From Rheinheimera sp. (lineage in GTDB: Bacteria > Pseudomonadota > Gammaproteobacteria > Enterobacterales > Alteromonadaceae), in the NCBI RefSeq assembly GCF_030690345.1, contig NZ_JAUYGV010000001.1, forward strand, positions 186,001 through 250,000: a DNA stretch of 64,000 bases, read 5' to 3'. Numbering within the stretch: the first letter of the stretch is position 1; every line of letters begins with the position of its first letter. This document shows positions 1-10,439 of the stretch, piece by piece. The notes beneath the pieces were generated by a model, which saw only the letters and a program-made list of their open reading frames with translations, did no database searches and had not been told where the DNA came from. The translations under genes were made by a program, and so were the position numbers.

Positions 1-780
1 CTTCAGACCTAAAGATACACGTTGTTTTTCGCGGTCGAATTTCAGTACTTTTACCGGAATTTCGTCGCCAACATTAACGATTTCGCTTGGGTGCTTAACG
101 CGCTTCCATGCCATATCTGTGATATGCAGTAAGCCGTCTACGCCACCTAAGTCTACGAATGCACCGTAGTCAGTCAGGTTCTTAACGATACCTTTAACTT
201 CCATGCCTTCTTCCAGCGTTTCTAACAGCTGGTCACGTTCATGGCTGCTTTCTGATTCAATAACCGCACGACGTGATACCACCACGTTGTTACGCTTCTG
301 ATCCAGCTTGATAACTTTGAACTCAAGTTCTTTGTTTTCCAGGTGCAGTGTGTCACGCACCGGACGTACGTCTACTAATGAACCAGGCAAGAATGCACGA
401 ATACCGTCAACTTCAACTGTGAAACCACCTTTAACTTTACCAGTGATAACACCGATAACAGTTTCTTTGTCTTCACAGGCTTTTTCCAGGCGTACCCAGG
501 CTTCGTGACGTTTGGCTTTTTCGCGAGATAACAGGGTTTCACCGAAACCGTCTTCAATCGCATCTAAAGCAACGTCAATGATGTCGCCAACGCTTACTTC
601 GATTTCGCCGCTCAGATTTTTGAACTGCTCAACCGGAATAGCGGCTTCTGACTTCAGGCCGGCGTCAACCATGACGACGTCTTTCAGAACGGCTACAACA
701 GTACCTTTAACAATGGCACCCGGACGGGTTTCGATAGACTTGAGGCTTTCCTCAAATAATTGTGCAAAATTTTCAGTCAT
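1..780 (-). CDS. rpsA: 30S ribosomal protein S1, N-terminal 260 residues (runs off the window)
   Basis: S1 is the large mRNA-binding protein of the 30S subunit and helps initiate translation on structured or weakly Shine-Dalgarno-led messages. The frame reads open from an ATG at 778-780 to the window edge. Its start ([13 protein letters not shown]) is that of gammaproteobacterial S1. The visible part covers S1/OB repeats 1 and 2 and the beginning of repeat 3, where the phrase [14 protein letters not shown] is typical. About 300 further residues should lie outside the window. It follows cmk on the same strand, as in many proteobacteria. No strong Shine-Dalgarno precedes the ATG, which is usual for rpsA. 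Identification is secure; only the 3' end is missing. Confidence 0.97.
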   Translation of the reverse strand, partial: MTENFAQLFEESLKSIETRPGAIVKGTVVAVLKDVVMVDAGLKSEAAIPVEQFKNLSGEIEVSVGDIIDVALDAIEDGFGETLLSREKAKRHEAWVRLEKACEDKETVIGVITGKVKGGFTVEVDGIRAFLPGSLVDVRPVRDTLHLENKELEFKVIKLDQKRNNVVVSRRAVIESESSHERDQLLETLEEGMEVKGIVKNLTDYGAFVDLGGVDGLLHITDMAWKRVKHPSEIVNVGDEIPVKVLKFDREKQRVSLGLK

Positions 781-891
781 ATTCACTTTTTCAGTTAAGT
801 GCGCCACAGAACATCATGTTCGTATGGGGTTGCTAAATTTACCTGTTTAAATCCGTTTAACAGGCTGTCCAAAATGCGGTTTTGGCCTGGT

Positions 892-1581
892 TCACACCAC
901 AGCGGGCAATTTCATCCCGGCGTAGTTCAGTACCTCTTCCAACACTTGTTCAATCGATTTATTGGTCGAATCCAGCATATAGGCGTCGGCAGCTGGTTTC
1001 AGCGGCGCGGTGGCACGGTTAATATCGCGCTCGTCTCTGGCCTGGATTTCGTTCAAAAGGTCGCCGATATTAACATCAAAGCCCTTTTCTTTCAACTCTA
1101 AATAGCGCCGTCTGGCGCGCTCTTCCGCGCTGGCTGTTAAAAAGATTTTAACGTCTGCCTGCGGGAAAACCACAGTACCCATATCACGGCCATCGGCCAC
1201 TAAGCCCGGTGCTTCAGCAAAAGCACGCTGACGCCGCAATAAGGCTTCACGCACCCTGGGTAACGAGGCTATTTTCGATGCCAGGCCGCCGACTTCTTCG
1301 GTACGGATAGTGTGTGATACGTTCTCGCCTTCCAGCGTAATACGCACATTGCCCTGTTCATCACTGCTGAACTGTACGTCCAGATGAGCCGCTAACGGCT
1401 GCAGGGCTTCTTCATCGTCACAGGGAATATTATGGTGCACAGCGGCAAGGGCCAGTACGCGGTAAATTGCGCCACTGTCGAGTAATTGCCAGCCTAAACG
1501 TTGTGCCAGCAGGCGACAAATTGTGCCTTTGCCGGAACCGCCCGGGCCATCGATGGTAATTACTGCTGCAGAGTGTGGCAT
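892..1581 (-). CDS. cmk: Cytidylate kinase
   Basis: Cytosolic (d)CMP kinase of pyrimidine nucleotide recycling: CMP or dCMP plus ATP gives the diphosphate. The product is 229 residues, close to the usual 225-230. The Walker A loop GPGGSGKGT lies near residue 12, [13 protein letters not shown] is the NMP-binding motif, and the Arg-rich lid (EERARRR) follows. The ATG at 1579-1581 was chosen because GGAAGGGGG lies just upstream; a TTG five codons earlier would swallow that ribosome site. It lies between aroA and rpsA on the same strand, with a 111-base gap to rpsA. Confidence 0.95.
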   Translation of the reverse strand: MPHSAAVITIDGPGGSGKGTICRLLAQRLGWQLLDSGAIYRVLALAAVHHNIPCDDEEALQPLAAHLDVQFSSDEQGNVRITLEGENVSHTIRTEEVGGLASKIASLPRVREALLRRQRAFAEAPGLVADGRDMGTVVFPQADVKIFLTASAEERARRRYLELKEKGFDVNIGDLLNEIQARDERDINRATAPLKPAADAYMLDSTNKSIEQVLEEVLNYAGMKLPAVV

Positions 1582-1683
1582 CCTACCCCCTTCCAAACTA
1601 CTGGTTAATCGGATTTCAAAACCGCAGTATTATACAGCTTTTTGCGACAAAATCTGTGTTTAATTAAGATAAAACGAAGGAAA

Positions 1684-1709
1684 GACGCGCAGTTGGAAGG
1701 CTACGCGTC
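1684..1709 (-). terminator. Possible weak terminator after aroA
   Basis: Arms GACGCG (1684-1689) and CGCGTC (1704-1709) form a six-pair stem just past the aroA stop. On the minus strand it is followed by TTTCCTT, a poor U-tract. It may only attenuate read-through into cmk. Confidence 0.35.
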
Positions 1710-1726
1710 CGGATGCTCCTGGTGAT

Positions 1727-3007
1727 TTAACACGCCAGTTGCTGAAATAAACTGAAATAGGTCGGGAAGGTTTTTGCGGTACAATCCGGATCTTCAATCG
1801 TCACGGCAGTATCGCTCAGCGCCACTAATGAGAAACACATCGCCATACGATGGTCATTGTAAGTGGCAATACTGGCATGCTTAAGCGTGGCAGGCGGCGT
1901 CACTTTAATGTAATCGTGGCCTTCTTCTACCTCTGCGCCGACTTTTCTAAGCTCCGTTGCCATAGCGGCTAAGCGGTCGGTTTCCTTTACCCGCCAGTTA
2001 TACACATTGCGGATAACCGTAGGCCCTTTGGCAAACAATGCGGTAGTAGCTATGGTCATGGCGGCATCGGGTATGGCGTTATAATCACGGTCTATGCCGT
2101 TAAGTTGGTTACGGGTAACCATAATGTAGTCGTCGCCCCACTCGACATCAGCGCCCATGGCTTCTAAGGCGTCAGCAAAGTGAATATCACCCTGCACTGC
2201 ATGTTTACCAATGCCGGTAACTTTTATGCTACCGCCTTTAATGGCCGCAGCCGCCAAAAAGTAAGATGCCGATGACGCATCGCCCTCTACCAGCCACTGG
2301 CCTGGCGAGCGGTACAGCTGATTGCCCTTAATGCTAAAGCGCTTGTAGTCGTGGTTTTGCACACTCACGCCAAAACGCTGCATCAGGGCCAGGGTAATAT
2401 CAATATAGGGCTTGGATACCAGCTCGCCGATGATGGCTATCTCGCTGTCACCATTCAGTAGCGGCGCCACCATTAACACAGCAGTTAAAAACTGGCTGGA
2501 GATACTGCCGTCAATTTGCATCTGGCCGCCCTGCAGCGGCTTGCCTTTAATCTGCAATGGCGGAAAATCTTCGCTGCCAAGATAGCGGATATCGGCCTGC
2601 CACTGGCGCAATGCATTGACCAGATGACCAATAGGCCGCTCGTACATGCGTGGCTCGCCGGTGAGTGTCACATCAACATTCGACGCTGCCAGCGCAGCAG
2701 TTAATGGTCGCATCGCCGTGCCGGCGTTACCGAGGAACATGGTCAGCGCATGCGGATGGTTAAACAGGCCACCCATACCATGTACCTCACATTTGCTGCG
2801 ACAATCAGACAACTTATAACTGATACCAAGCGCCGTTAAGGCATTAAGCATATGCTTAATATCATCGCTATCGAGCAAATTAGTGATCTGTGTTGTGCCT
2901 TCTGCCAGCGCCGCCAACAGCAATACACGGTTAGAAATACTTTTTGAGCCTGGCAAATGCACTTCACCGGTAACTTTGGCAATAGGGTTAAGGGTTAATG
3001 TTTTCAT
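1727..3007 (-). CDS. aroA: 3-phosphoshikimate 1-carboxyvinyltransferase (EPSP synthase)
   Basis: Sixth step of the shikimate pathway: joins phosphoenolpyruvate to shikimate-3-phosphate, releasing phosphate. The 426-residue length matches class I enzymes. [10 protein letters not shown] near residue 18 binds substrate, [11 protein letters not shown] near residue 92 is the glyphosate/PEP-loop signature (Gly and Pro as in sensitive class I enzymes), and the C-terminal YNDHRMAM motif is present. Its ATG overlaps the serC stop in an ATGA arrangement (3004-3007), implying translational coupling of serine/PLP and aromatic biosynthesis, as in the enterobacterial serC-aroA operon. Confidence 0.97.
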   Translation of the reverse strand: MKTLTLNPIAKVTGEVHLPGSKSISNRVLLLAALAEGTTQITNLLDSDDIKHMLNALTALGISYKLSDCRSKCEVHGMGGLFNHPHALTMFLGNAGTAMRPLTAALAASNVDVTLTGEPRMYERPIGHLVNALRQWQADIRYLGSEDFPPLQIKGKPLQGGQMQIDGSISSQFLTAVLMVAPLLNGDSEIAIIGELVSKPYIDITLALMQRFGVSVQNHDYKRFSIKGNQLYRSPGQWLVEGDASSASYFLAAAAIKGGSIKVTGIGKHAVQGDIHFADALEAMGADVEWGDDYIMVTRNQLNGIDRDYNAIPDAAMTIATTALFAKGPTVIRNVYNWRVKETDRLAAMATELRKVGAEVEEGHDYIKVTPPATLKHASIATYNDHRMAMCFSLVALSDTAVTIEDPDCTAKTFPTYFSLFQQLAC

Positions 3008-4086
3008 CCGTGTACCCGCTCAAATTCCTGCATAAAGCCCACTAAAGTTTGCACACCTTCCAGTGGCATAGCGTTATAAATACTGGCCCGCATACCGCCA
3101 ACCATACGGTGGCCTTTTAATGCCAGCAGGCCATGCGTTTCCGCCTGGTCGACAAACATATCGTTTAAACGCTCGTCACCTAAGAAAAACGGTACATTCA
3201 TCCACGAGCGGTACGCCGGGTCAACGTCATTGCTGTAAAAATCACTTTTATCAATATAATCATACAGTAACTTTGCTTTAGCTTGGTTACGCGTAGCCAT
3301 TGCAGTAACGCCGCCCTGCTGTTTTAACCATTTAAACACCAGCCCGGCCAGATACCAGGCAAAAGTAGGTGGCGTGTTAAACATACTGTCGTTTTCTGCG
3401 GCTAAACGATAATCCAGTACCGATGGAATAACGGCATCTTTGCCGGGTAATAAGTCTTCACGCACTATGGCCAGGGTTAAACCTGACGGGCCGATATTTT
3501 TCTGCGCGCCGGCGTAAATTACGCCGTAGCGGCTGACATCAATTGGCCTGGATAAAATGGTAGAGGATAAATCGGCTACGATTGCGCTGTCGGTGTCCGG
3601 TAAAGCGGTAAACTCGACACCATCCACGGTTTCATTCGGACAGCAATGTACATAGGCGGCGCCTTTGGTTAGCTGCCAGTCATTTGGTGCTACGACAGTG
3701 CGAATACCGCCCGGGCTTTTTTGACGGATGTCCTGCGCTTTAATATTGCCGAATTTTACCGCTTCTTCCACCGCCGATTTTGACCAGGCGCCGGAGATAA
3801 TATAATCGGCAGTTTGGCCGGGCTTTAACAGATTAAGCGGTACTGCCGAGAACTGACCACGGCCGCCGCCGTGCATAAACAGCACCTTGTAGTTTGGCGG
3901 AATACTGAGTAAATCGCGTAAATCCTGCTCTGCTTCGGCAGCGACGCGGATAAACGGCTTGCTGCGGTGGCTGATTTCCATTACCGAGCAGCCATGTTGT
4001 TGCCAGTTAATAAATTCCTGTTGTGCCTGCTGCATTACCTCTGTGGGTAACATTGCCGGGCCGGCACAAAAATTAAAAGTGGTCAT
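3004..4086 (-). CDS. serC: Phosphoserine aminotransferase
   Basis: PLP enzyme making 3-phosphoserine (serine pathway) and 4-phosphohydroxythreonine (pyridoxal phosphate pathway). The product is 360 residues, as usual. It begins [14 protein letters not shown], the family N-terminus. The PLP lysine is K196 in [12 protein letters not shown], and the substrate-binding HGGGRGQF lies near residue 72. The ATG at 4084-4086 was preferred to a GTG nine codons upstream because homologues start at this phrase; AGGAG lies 12 bases upstream. It is co-transcribed with aroA by a four-base overlap and is separated from gyrA by gyrA's terminator. Confidence 0.96.
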   Translation of the reverse strand: MTTFNFCAGPAMLPTEVMQQAQQEFINWQQHGCSVMEISHRSKPFIRVAAEAEQDLRDLLSIPPNYKVLFMHGGGRGQFSAVPLNLLKPGQTADYIISGAWSKSAVEEAVKFGNIKAQDIRQKSPGGIRTVVAPNDWQLTKGAAYVHCCPNETVDGVEFTALPDTDSAIVADLSSTILSRPIDVSRYGVIYAGAQKNIGPSGLTLAIVREDLLPGKDAVIPSVLDYRLAAENDSMFNTPPTFAWYLAGLVFKWLKQQGGVTAMATRNQAKAKLLYDYIDKSDFYSNDVDPAYRSWMNVPFFLGDERLNDMFVDQAETHGLLALKGHRMVGGMRASIYNAMPLEGVQTLVGFMQEFERVHG

Positions 4087-4193
4087 CTTTACTACTTGCT
4101 CCTGATTTAGCACGTCTATTCAACTGGCCTGGTTGTATATGTCTGCCGGCTTAGTGCCGATCTTTTGCTGTTAATTTGGCGCTGATAAAAAGC

Positions 4194-4219
4194 AAAACGA
4201 GCGCAGAAGCGCCCGTTTT
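4194..4219 (-). terminator. Rho-independent terminator of gyrA
   Basis: Eleven-pair inverted repeat: arm AAAACGAGCGC at 4194-4204 and arm GCGCCCGTTTT at 4209-4219, with one G-U pair and loop AGAA. On the minus strand it is followed by GCTTTTT. It lies 11 bases past the gyrA stop. Confidence 0.8.
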
Positions 4220-4229
4220 GTATTTGGTG

Positions 4230-6848
4230 TTACTCTTCTTCATCCTGGGCTAACTGAGTGTCCGTCAGTACAGTGCTGGCGGCTTTTTCTGCCTCGGCCG
4301 CTGCTAACTCTTCCGCATCCTGGATTTCGTCAACCTTAGCCACGCCAACTACTTTCTCATTGTCGGCGGTGCGGATCAGGATCACGCCCTGGGTATTACG
4401 GCCCACTTCAGACACTTCATTAACGCGGGTACGAACCAGGGTGCCTTTGTTGGAAATCATCATAATTTCATCCAACTCGTTCACCTGCACCGCACCTACC
4501 ACCAAGCCATTGCGCTCTGATACCTTAATGGATACCACGCCCTGGGTAGCACGGCTCTTCGCCGGATATTCGGTTAACGATGTACGTTTACCGTAGCCGT
4601 TTTCGGTTACCGTAAGAATTGGCCCGTCGCCGTTTGGAATAATTAACGACACCACTGAGCCACCTTCACGCAGTTTAATACCACGCACACCGGTAGCAGT
4701 ACGGCCCATGCCGCGCACCTGATCTTCAGTGAAACGCACCACTTTACCGTCATCAGAGAACAGCATAATTTCGCTGCTGCCATCAGTAATACCAACACCG
4801 ATTAAACGGTCGCCGTCGTTCAGGTTAACGGCAATAATGCCGTTTGAACGTGGCCGTGAGTATTCCACCAACGAGGTTTTCTTCACAGTACCGTTAGCGG
4901 TGGCCATAAACACATATTTATCGGCTTCGTACTCACGTACCGGCAGAATAGCGTTAATACGCTCGCCTTCTTCCAGCGGCAGTAAGTTTACAATCGGCTT
5001 ACCACGCGCAGTGCGGCTGGCCAGCGGTAATTGATACACCTTCATCCAGTACAAACGACCACGGTTAGAGAAACACAAAATAGTATCGTGGGTACTGGCA
5101 ACTAACAGCTTATCAACAAAATCTTCATCTTTTACCGTGGTGGCGGCTTTACCTTTACCGCCGCGGCGCTGCGCTTCGTAATCAGACAGCGGCTGATACT
5201 TGGCATAGCCCAGGTGCGACAAGGTTACTACCACGTCTTCTTCGGTGATCAAATCTTCCATATTGATATCCAGCATATTGTCCTGGATATCGGTGCGCCG
5301 TGCATCAGAGTACTGCGCTTTAACCGCTTCAAGCTCTTCGCAGATCACTTCCATTAAGCGCTCCGGGCTACCCAAAATATGCAGTAACTCGGCAATCAGC
5401 TCTAACAGCTGCTTGTATTCGTCGAGGATTTTCTCGTGCTCAAGGCCGGTCAGCTTGTGTAAGCGTAAATCCAAAATCGCCTGAGCCTGTTGCTCGGTGA
5501 GGAAATACAGGCCATCGCGAATACCGAAGTGCTCTTCTAACCATTCCGGCCGCGCCGCATCTTTACCGGCACGCTCTAACATGCCGCTGACATCGCCTAA
5601 CTGCCAACCGCGGGCAACTAACCCGGCTTTGGCTTCTGCCGGGCTGGCAGAGTGTTTAATCAGCTCGATAATTTCGTCGATATTGGCCAGCGCTATGGCT
5701 AAACCTTCAAGGATATGCGCACGGTCGCGGGCTTTACGCAGGTCGTACACGGTACGACGGGTAACCACTTCACGGCGGTGCAACACAAAGCACTTGAGCA
5801 TTTCAATTAAGCTAAGCAGCTTAGGCTGGCCCTGGTCCAGGGCCACCATATTGATACCGAACACTGTTTGCATCTGGGTGTTGGTATACAGCTGGTTCAG
5901 CATTACATCGGTAGACTCACCGCGTTTAAGCTCAATAACAATACGCATACCGTCTTTGTCAGACTCATCGCGCAATGCCGAAATGCCTTCAATGCGTTTT
6001 TCTTTTACCAGCTCAGCTATTTTTTCAATTAAACGGGCTTTGTTAACCTGGTACGGAATTTCATTGACGATAATGGCTTCGCGGCCGGTTTTCTCGTCAG
6101 TTTCTACCACGGTTTTGGCGCGGATATACACCTTGCCACGGCCGGTACGATAAGCTTCTTCAATACCTTTGCGGCCATTAATAATAGCGGCGGTAGGGAA
6201 ATCCGGTCCCGGGATGTACTGCATTAACTCGTGCAGCTCAATATCCGGGTTAGCAATTAAAGCTAAACAGCCGTCAATAACTTCAGTTAAGTTATGCGGC
6301 GGAATATTGGTGGCCATGCCCACGGCAATACCGCTGGAGCCGTTAATCAGCAAGTTAGGCAACTTGGTTGGCATTACTGCCGGAATTTGTTCGGTGCCGT
6401 CGTAGTTGGGCACAAAATCGACGGTTTCTTTGTCCAAATCGGCCAGCAGTTCGTGTGCAATACGCGACATCCGCACTTCGGTATAACGCATTGCTGCTGC
6501 AGAGTCACCGTCGATAGAACCGAAGTTACCCTGGCCGTCTACCAGCATATAACGCAGCGAGAATGGCTGGGCCATCCGTACTATAGTGTCGTATACAGCA
6601 CTGTCGCCGTGCGGGTGATATTTACCGATAACGTCACCTACCACACGGGCAGATTTTTTATAGGCTTTGTTCCAGTCATTGCCCAGTTCCTTCATCGCGA
6701 ACAGCACGCGGCGGTGTACCGGCTTTAAACCATCCCTTACGTCCGGTAAGGCGCGGCCAACAATGACGCTCATTGCGTAATCGAGGTACGAATTCTTTAA
6801 TTCGTCTTCGATATTAATAGGAACTATTTCTCTGGCCAGATCTGTCAT
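4230..6848 (-). CDS. gyrA: DNA gyrase subunit A
   Basis: DNA-cleaving subunit of gyrase, which with GyrB introduces negative supercoils. The product is 872 residues (Escherichia coli 875), colinear from the first residue. The catalytic tyrosine is Y122 (AAAMRYTE). The quinolone-resistance region reads [13 protein letters not shown], with Ser at 83 and Asp at 87, the drug-sensitive residues. The GyrA box QRRGGKG opens the C-terminal DNA-wrapping domain, and the chain ends in an acidic tail (AQDEEE). It is divergent from ubiG across 187 bases, the same neighbour arrangement as in E. coli. A terminator follows directly. Confidence 0.98.
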   Translation of the reverse strand: MTDLAREIVPINIEDELKNSYLDYAMSVIVGRALPDVRDGLKPVHRRVLFAMKELGNDWNKAYKKSARVVGDVIGKYHPHGDSAVYDTIVRMAQPFSLRYMLVDGQGNFGSIDGDSAAAMRYTEVRMSRIAHELLADLDKETVDFVPNYDGTEQIPAVMPTKLPNLLINGSSGIAVGMATNIPPHNLTEVIDGCLALIANPDIELHELMQYIPGPDFPTAAIINGRKGIEEAYRTGRGKVYIRAKTVVETDEKTGREAIIVNEIPYQVNKARLIEKIAELVKEKRIEGISALRDESDKDGMRIVIELKRGESTDVMLNQLYTNTQMQTVFGINMVALDQGQPKLLSLIEMLKCFVLHRREVVTRRTVYDLRKARDRAHILEGLAIALANIDEIIELIKHSASPAEAKAGLVARGWQLGDVSGMLERAGKDAARPEWLEEHFGIRDGLYFLTEQQAQAILDLRLHKLTGLEHEKILDEYKQLLELIAELLHILGSPERLMEVICEELEAVKAQYSDARRTDIQDNMLDINMEDLITEEDVVVTLSHLGYAKYQPLSDYEAQRRGGKGKAATTVKDEDFVDKLLVASTHDTILCFSNRGRLYWMKVYQLPLASRTARGKPIVNLLPLEEGERINAILPVREYEADKYVFMATANGTVKKTSLVEYSRPRSNGIIAVNLNDGDRLIGVGITDGSSEIMLFSDDGKVVRFTEDQVRGMGRTATGVRGIKLREGGSVVSLIIPNGDGPILTVTENGYGKRTSLTEYPAKSRATQGVVSIKVSERNGLVVGAVQVNELDEIMMISNKGTLVRTRVNEVSEVGRNTQGVILIRTADNEKVVGVAKVDEIQDAEELAAAEAEKAASTVLTDTQLAQDEEE

Positions 6849-7035
6849 AAAACGCTAATTTCCCTTAAATCAGATAGATAACTCGCTTTTGTCGATGTTA
6901 TAAAGCGCGAGACAACGCAGGATTCTAACACAGAAAATCACGCTTGCCATGCCCCAAATGCAACGCAAACTAAGCTTCGGCATTGCTCAAATGGATCAAG
7001 GCTTTATAATGCGCAAAAACTAACGAGCATGCTAT

Positions 7036-7746
7036 ATGACTGCAGATATGAATGTTGATGCCGGCGAAATCGCCAAGTTTAACGATATTGCCTCACGCTG
7101 GTGGGACCCGTCAGGCGAATTTAAGCCGCTGCATTTACTTAATCCGGTACGTTTAAGCTATATCAGTGACGAGCTGCAGGGCTTATTTGGTAAAACGGTT
7201 ATTGATATTGGTTGCGGCGGCGGCATTTTAGCCGAAAGCATGGCGCGCTGTGGTGCTAACGTCACCGGGCTGGATATGGCCGAAGACTCGCTCAGTGTGG
7301 CAAAGTTACATGCGCTGGAGGCCGGGGTAAGCGTCAATTATCAACAGGCCACTGCCGAGCAGTATGCGCTAAGCCAGGCGGCACAGTTTGATGTAGTGAC
7401 CTGTATGGAAATGCTGGAGCATGTGCCACAGCCGATGTCGGTGGTGCAGGCCTGTGCCGATTTAGCCAAACCCGGTGCTACGCTGTTTTTCTCTACCTTA
7501 AACCGCACGCGTAAAGCCTGGCTGCTGGCCATTGTCGGCGCCGAGCAGGTATTGAAACTGGTGCCCAAAGGCACGCATGAGTTTAATAAGTTTATCCGCC
7601 CCTCAGAGCTGATGCGTTTTATTGAGCAAGCCGGATTAGAGGTGACGGACGCAACAGGCCTGCACTATAACCCGTTGAACCAGAGCTTTAAAACCGGCCC
7701 CGGGGTAGATGTTAATTACATTGTAGTGGCACGTAAGCCTGTCTGA
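7036..7746 (+). CDS. ubiG: Ubiquinone biosynthesis O-methyltransferase
   Basis: SAM-dependent enzyme that carries out both O-methylations of ubiquinone synthesis. The product is 236 residues, near the usual 240. The N-terminus [26 protein letters not shown] is characteristic; the SAM loop [11 protein letters not shown] lies near residue 57, and EMLEHVP is motif II. It is divergent from gyrA and upstream of nrdA, the conserved enterobacterial order. The Shine-Dalgarno is weak (only GAG 8-10 bases ahead). Confidence 0.97.
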   Translation: MTADMNVDAGEIAKFNDIASRWWDPSGEFKPLHLLNPVRLSYISDELQGLFGKTVIDIGCGGGILAESMARCGANVTGLDMAEDSLSVAKLHALEAGVSVNYQQATAEQYALSQAAQFDVVTCMEMLEHVPQPMSVVQACADLAKPGATLFFSTLNRTRKAWLLAIVGAEQVLKLVPKGTHEFNKFIRPSELMRFIEQAGLEVTDATGLHYNPLNQSFKTGPGVDVNYIVVARKPV

Positions 7747-7947
7747 GCAAAGGCAGTGGTTAATTTAGCAGCATTTAAATAGCTGGCGGCTATAAAAAAA
7801 ATATTGATAGAACAAATAAATTTAACCGGAAAAAAAGCTTGCTTCAGGCAGGCTTTCCCCACGACACTGTTGCCGCGGTTAGCAGCTACTAACCGCCGTT
7901 TCAGCGCTGCAAATCTGCCAAATTCCGTCCTTGCAAAAAAGCCGGAT

Positions 7948-7963
7948 CCACACTATCTTGTGA
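7948..7963 (+). promoter_or_regulatory. NrdR box 1 (candidate)
   Basis: The core CACTATCTTG matches the NrdR half-palindrome CWATATATWG at eight of ten places. It lies 31 bases (C to C) before box 2, the fixed spacing of paired NrdR boxes. NrdR represses ribonucleotide reductase genes when (d)ATP is high. Confidence 0.65.
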
Positions 7964-7978
7964 TCACTTTCTAAAAAA

Positions 7979-7994
7979 CATCTATATGTTGTGC
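7979..7994 (+). promoter_or_regulatory. NrdR box 2 (candidate)
   Basis: The core CTATATGTTG (7982-7991) fits CWATATATWG with one mismatch and has palindromic flanks. It is the better of the pair and lies 90 bases before the nrdA start. Confidence 0.72.
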
Positions 7995-8083
7995 AATTAA
8001 GCAACAATAGCTGTCGGTAAAATGGCCGTGCGCTACATGGCTGATGATAACAACACATACAACTGAAACGGAAATCTGCAGCG

Positions 8084-10369
8084 ATGACTCAATCTCTTTT
8101 CGTCACTAAACGTGATGGCCGCCGTGAACCTTTGGATCTCGATAAAATTCACCGCGTTATTACCTGGGCCGCCGAAGGCTTATCCAATGTATCGGTGTCG
8201 CAGGTTGAGCTGAAGTCTCATATTCAGTTTTATGATGGCATTAAATCTGAAGACATTCATGAAACCATTATTAAGGCCGCCGCGGATCTGATCTCAAAAG
8301 ACTGCCCGGACTATCAATACCTGGCGGCACGTTTAGCCGTATTCCACCTGCGTAAAAAAGCCTATGGCCAGTTTGAGCCACCGCACCTGTACGACCAGGT
8401 AGTGAAGATGGTTGAAGCCAAACGCTATGACCAGCATATTCTGGCCGATTACAGCCGCGACGAGCTGGAGCAGATGAACAGCTTTATTGACCACGGCCGT
8501 GACTTAAACTTCAGTTACGCTGCGGTTAAACAGCTCGAAGGTAAGTATTTGGTACAAAACCGTGTTAGCGGCGAAATTTACGAGAGCGCCCAGTTCCTTT
8601 ATATGCTGGTAGCGGCCTGTTTATTTGCTAACTACCCTAAAGCTACGCGGTTAGATTATGTGCGCCGTTTTTACGATGCCTGCTCCTTGTTTAAGTTGTC
8701 ACTGCCGACCCCGATTATGTCCGGCGTGCGCACCCCTACCCGCCAGTTCAGCTCTTGTGTACTGATTGAGTGCGGTGACAGCCTGGATTCTATCAATGCT
8801 ACCTCCAGTGCCATTGTAAAATACGTTAGCCAGCGCGCCGGTATCGGCATTAACGCTGGCCGTATTCGTGCGCTGGGCAGCCCAATTCGCAACGGCGAAG
8901 CCTTCCACACCGGCTGTATCCCGTTTTACAAGCATTTTCAAACTGCGGTTAAAAGCTGCTCGCAAGGCGGTGTGCGCGGTGGTGCTGCCACCCTGTTTTA
9001 CCCACTGTGGCATTTGGAAGTTGAATCTTTGCTGGTGCTGAAAAACAACCGCGGCGTAGAAGAAAACCGCGTACGCCACCTGGATTACGGCGTGCAGTTT
9101 AACCGCCTGATGTACACCCGGTTAATTAAAGACGACTATATTACGCTGTTCAGCCCGTCTGACGTGCCGGGCTTATACGATGCCTTCTTTGAAGACCAGG
9201 AAAAATTTGAAGAGCTGTATGTTAAGTACGAAGCCGATACGTCTATCCGCAAGAAGCGCTTAAAAGCCCTGGAGCTGTTCACCTTGTTTATGCAAGAGCG
9301 CGCCAGTACCGGTCGTATTTATCTGCAAAACGTTGATCACTGTAATACCCACAGCCCGTTTAACCCCAAGTTAGCGCCGGTGCGCCAGAGCAACCTGTGT
9401 CTGGAAATTGCCCTGCCAACTAAACCGATGAACGATGTTAACGATCCGGAAGGCGAAATTGCGCTGTGTACCCTGTCGGCGTTTAACTTAGGTGCTATTG
9501 AAGACTTAAGCGAGTTAGAGCCGCTGGCCGAACTGGCCGTACGCTCATTGGATAGCCTGCTGGATTATCAGGACTACCCTATTCCGGCCGCTTTCCATGC
9601 GTCTATCAGCCGGCGCACCTTAGGTGTGGGTGTAATTAACTATGCCTATTACCTGGCGAAAAACGGCGTGAAATACTCTGATGGCTCAGCCAACGGTTTA
9701 ACGCACCGTACCTTTGAAGCTATTCAGTATTATCTGTTAAAAGCATCAAACAAGCTGGCACAGGAATTTGGTGCTTGTCCTAAGTTTAACGAAACCACTT
9801 ATGCTCAGGGCATATTGCCGATAGACAGCTACAAGAAAGACTTGGATAAAGTCTGTAACGAGCCGCTGCTGCTGGATTGGGAGCAACTGCGTAAAGATAT
9901 TCTCAGCCATGGTTTGCGTAACTCCACGCTGTCAGCATTAATGCCGTCAGAAACCTCGTCGCAAATTTCTAATGCCACTAACGGCATTGAGCCACCGCGC
10001 GGCCATATCAGCGTGAAAGCCAGTAAAGACGGTATCTTAAAGCAGGTAGTGCCGGAGTATGAGCGGCTGAAACACCAGTATGAGTTGTTGTGGGATATTC
10101 CGAACAACAGCGGCTATATATCCCTGGTAGCGATTATGCAGAAATTTATCGACCAAACCATTTCTGCTAACACTAACTATGATCCGAACAAGTTCGACGG
10201 CGGTAAAGTACCGATGAAGTTATTACTGCAGGATTTGCTGTCAGCCTATAAGCTCGGTGTAAAAACCATGTATTACCACAACACCCGTGACGGCGCGTCA
10301 GATGTCCAGGAGGACATTAAGCCTGAAGCGGAAGACGACGGCTGTGCCGGCGGCGCCTGTAAAATTTAA
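8084..10369 (+). CDS. nrdA: Class Ia ribonucleoside-diphosphate reductase, alpha subunit
   Basis: Large subunit of the aerobic ribonucleotide reductase, which makes dNDPs for DNA synthesis in the cytosol. At 761 residues it equals the E. coli length. The N-terminal ATP-cone (MTQSLFVTKRDGRREPLDLDKIH) provides activity control. Catalytic cysteines are seen in SSCVLIECGD, NLCLEIALPT and ALCTLSAFN, and the shuttle pair C754/C759 lies in the tail GCAGGACKI. The gene is followed by nrdB after 70 bases containing a hairpin. Two NrdR-type boxes lie upstream. Confidence 0.98.
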   Translation: MTQSLFVTKRDGRREPLDLDKIHRVITWAAEGLSNVSVSQVELKSHIQFYDGIKSEDIHETIIKAAADLISKDCPDYQYLAARLAVFHLRKKAYGQFEPPHLYDQVVKMVEAKRYDQHILADYSRDELEQMNSFIDHGRDLNFSYAAVKQLEGKYLVQNRVSGEIYESAQFLYMLVAACLFANYPKATRLDYVRRFYDACSLFKLSLPTPIMSGVRTPTRQFSSCVLIECGDSLDSINATSSAIVKYVSQRAGIGINAGRIRALGSPIRNGEAFHTGCIPFYKHFQTAVKSCSQGGVRGGAATLFYPLWHLEVESLLVLKNNRGVEENRVRHLDYGVQFNRLMYTRLIKDDYITLFSPSDVPGLYDAFFEDQEKFEELYVKYEADTSIRKKRLKALELFTLFMQERASTGRIYLQNVDHCNTHSPFNPKLAPVRQSNLCLEIALPTKPMNDVNDPEGEIALCTLSAFNLGAIEDLSELEPLAELAVRSLDSLLDYQDYPIPAAFHASISRRTLGVGVINYAYYLAKNGVKYSDGSANGLTHRTFEAIQYYLLKASNKLAQEFGACPKFNETTYAQGILPIDSYKKDLDKVCNEPLLLDWEQLRKDILSHGLRNSTLSALMPSETSSQISNATNGIEPPRGHISVKASKDGILKQVVPEYERLKHQYELLWDIPNNSGYISLVAIMQKFIDQTISANTNYDPNKFDGGKVPMKLLLQDLLSAYKLGVKTMYYHNTRDGASDVQEDIKPEAEDDGCAGGACKI

Positions 10370-10380
10370 TAGTTAACTAA

Positions 10381-10402
10381 ACGGGCTGCTACTGCAGCCC
10401 GT
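10381..10402 (+). terminator. Hairpin between nrdA and nrdB
   Basis: Perfect nine-pair stem: ACGGGCTGC at 10381-10389 and GCAGCCCGT at 10394-10402, loop TACT. Only a weak T-rich stretch (ACTTTGTAAT) follows, so partial termination or 3'-end protection of nrdA mRNA is more likely than a full stop. Confidence 0.55.
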
Positions 10403-10439
10403 ACTTTGTAATAAATCCCTGTTAGGACGATAAGTGGCA

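Larger units (their letters stand above)
7747..8083 (+). other. 337-base gene-free gap: nrdA control region
   Basis: The only gap over 300 bases. Its first part holds an imperfect hairpin (AAAGCTTGC 7834-7842 with GCAGGCTTT 7848-7856) and a perfect eight-pair hairpin (GCGGTTAG 7875-7882, CTAACCGC 7889-7896), either of which might end the ubiG transcript. The second part carries two NrdR-box-like sites, listed separately, and the nrdA leader. No open frame of note is present. Confidence 0.6.

Noticed and set aside
375-563. Short open frames on both strands within rpsA, gyrA, aroA and similar genes
   Set aside because: They are shadows of long conserved genes, without their own ribosome sites or family similarity.
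7940-7951. DnaA box upstream of nrdA, as in E. coli
   Set aside because: CCGGATCCACA deviates too much from TTATNCACA.
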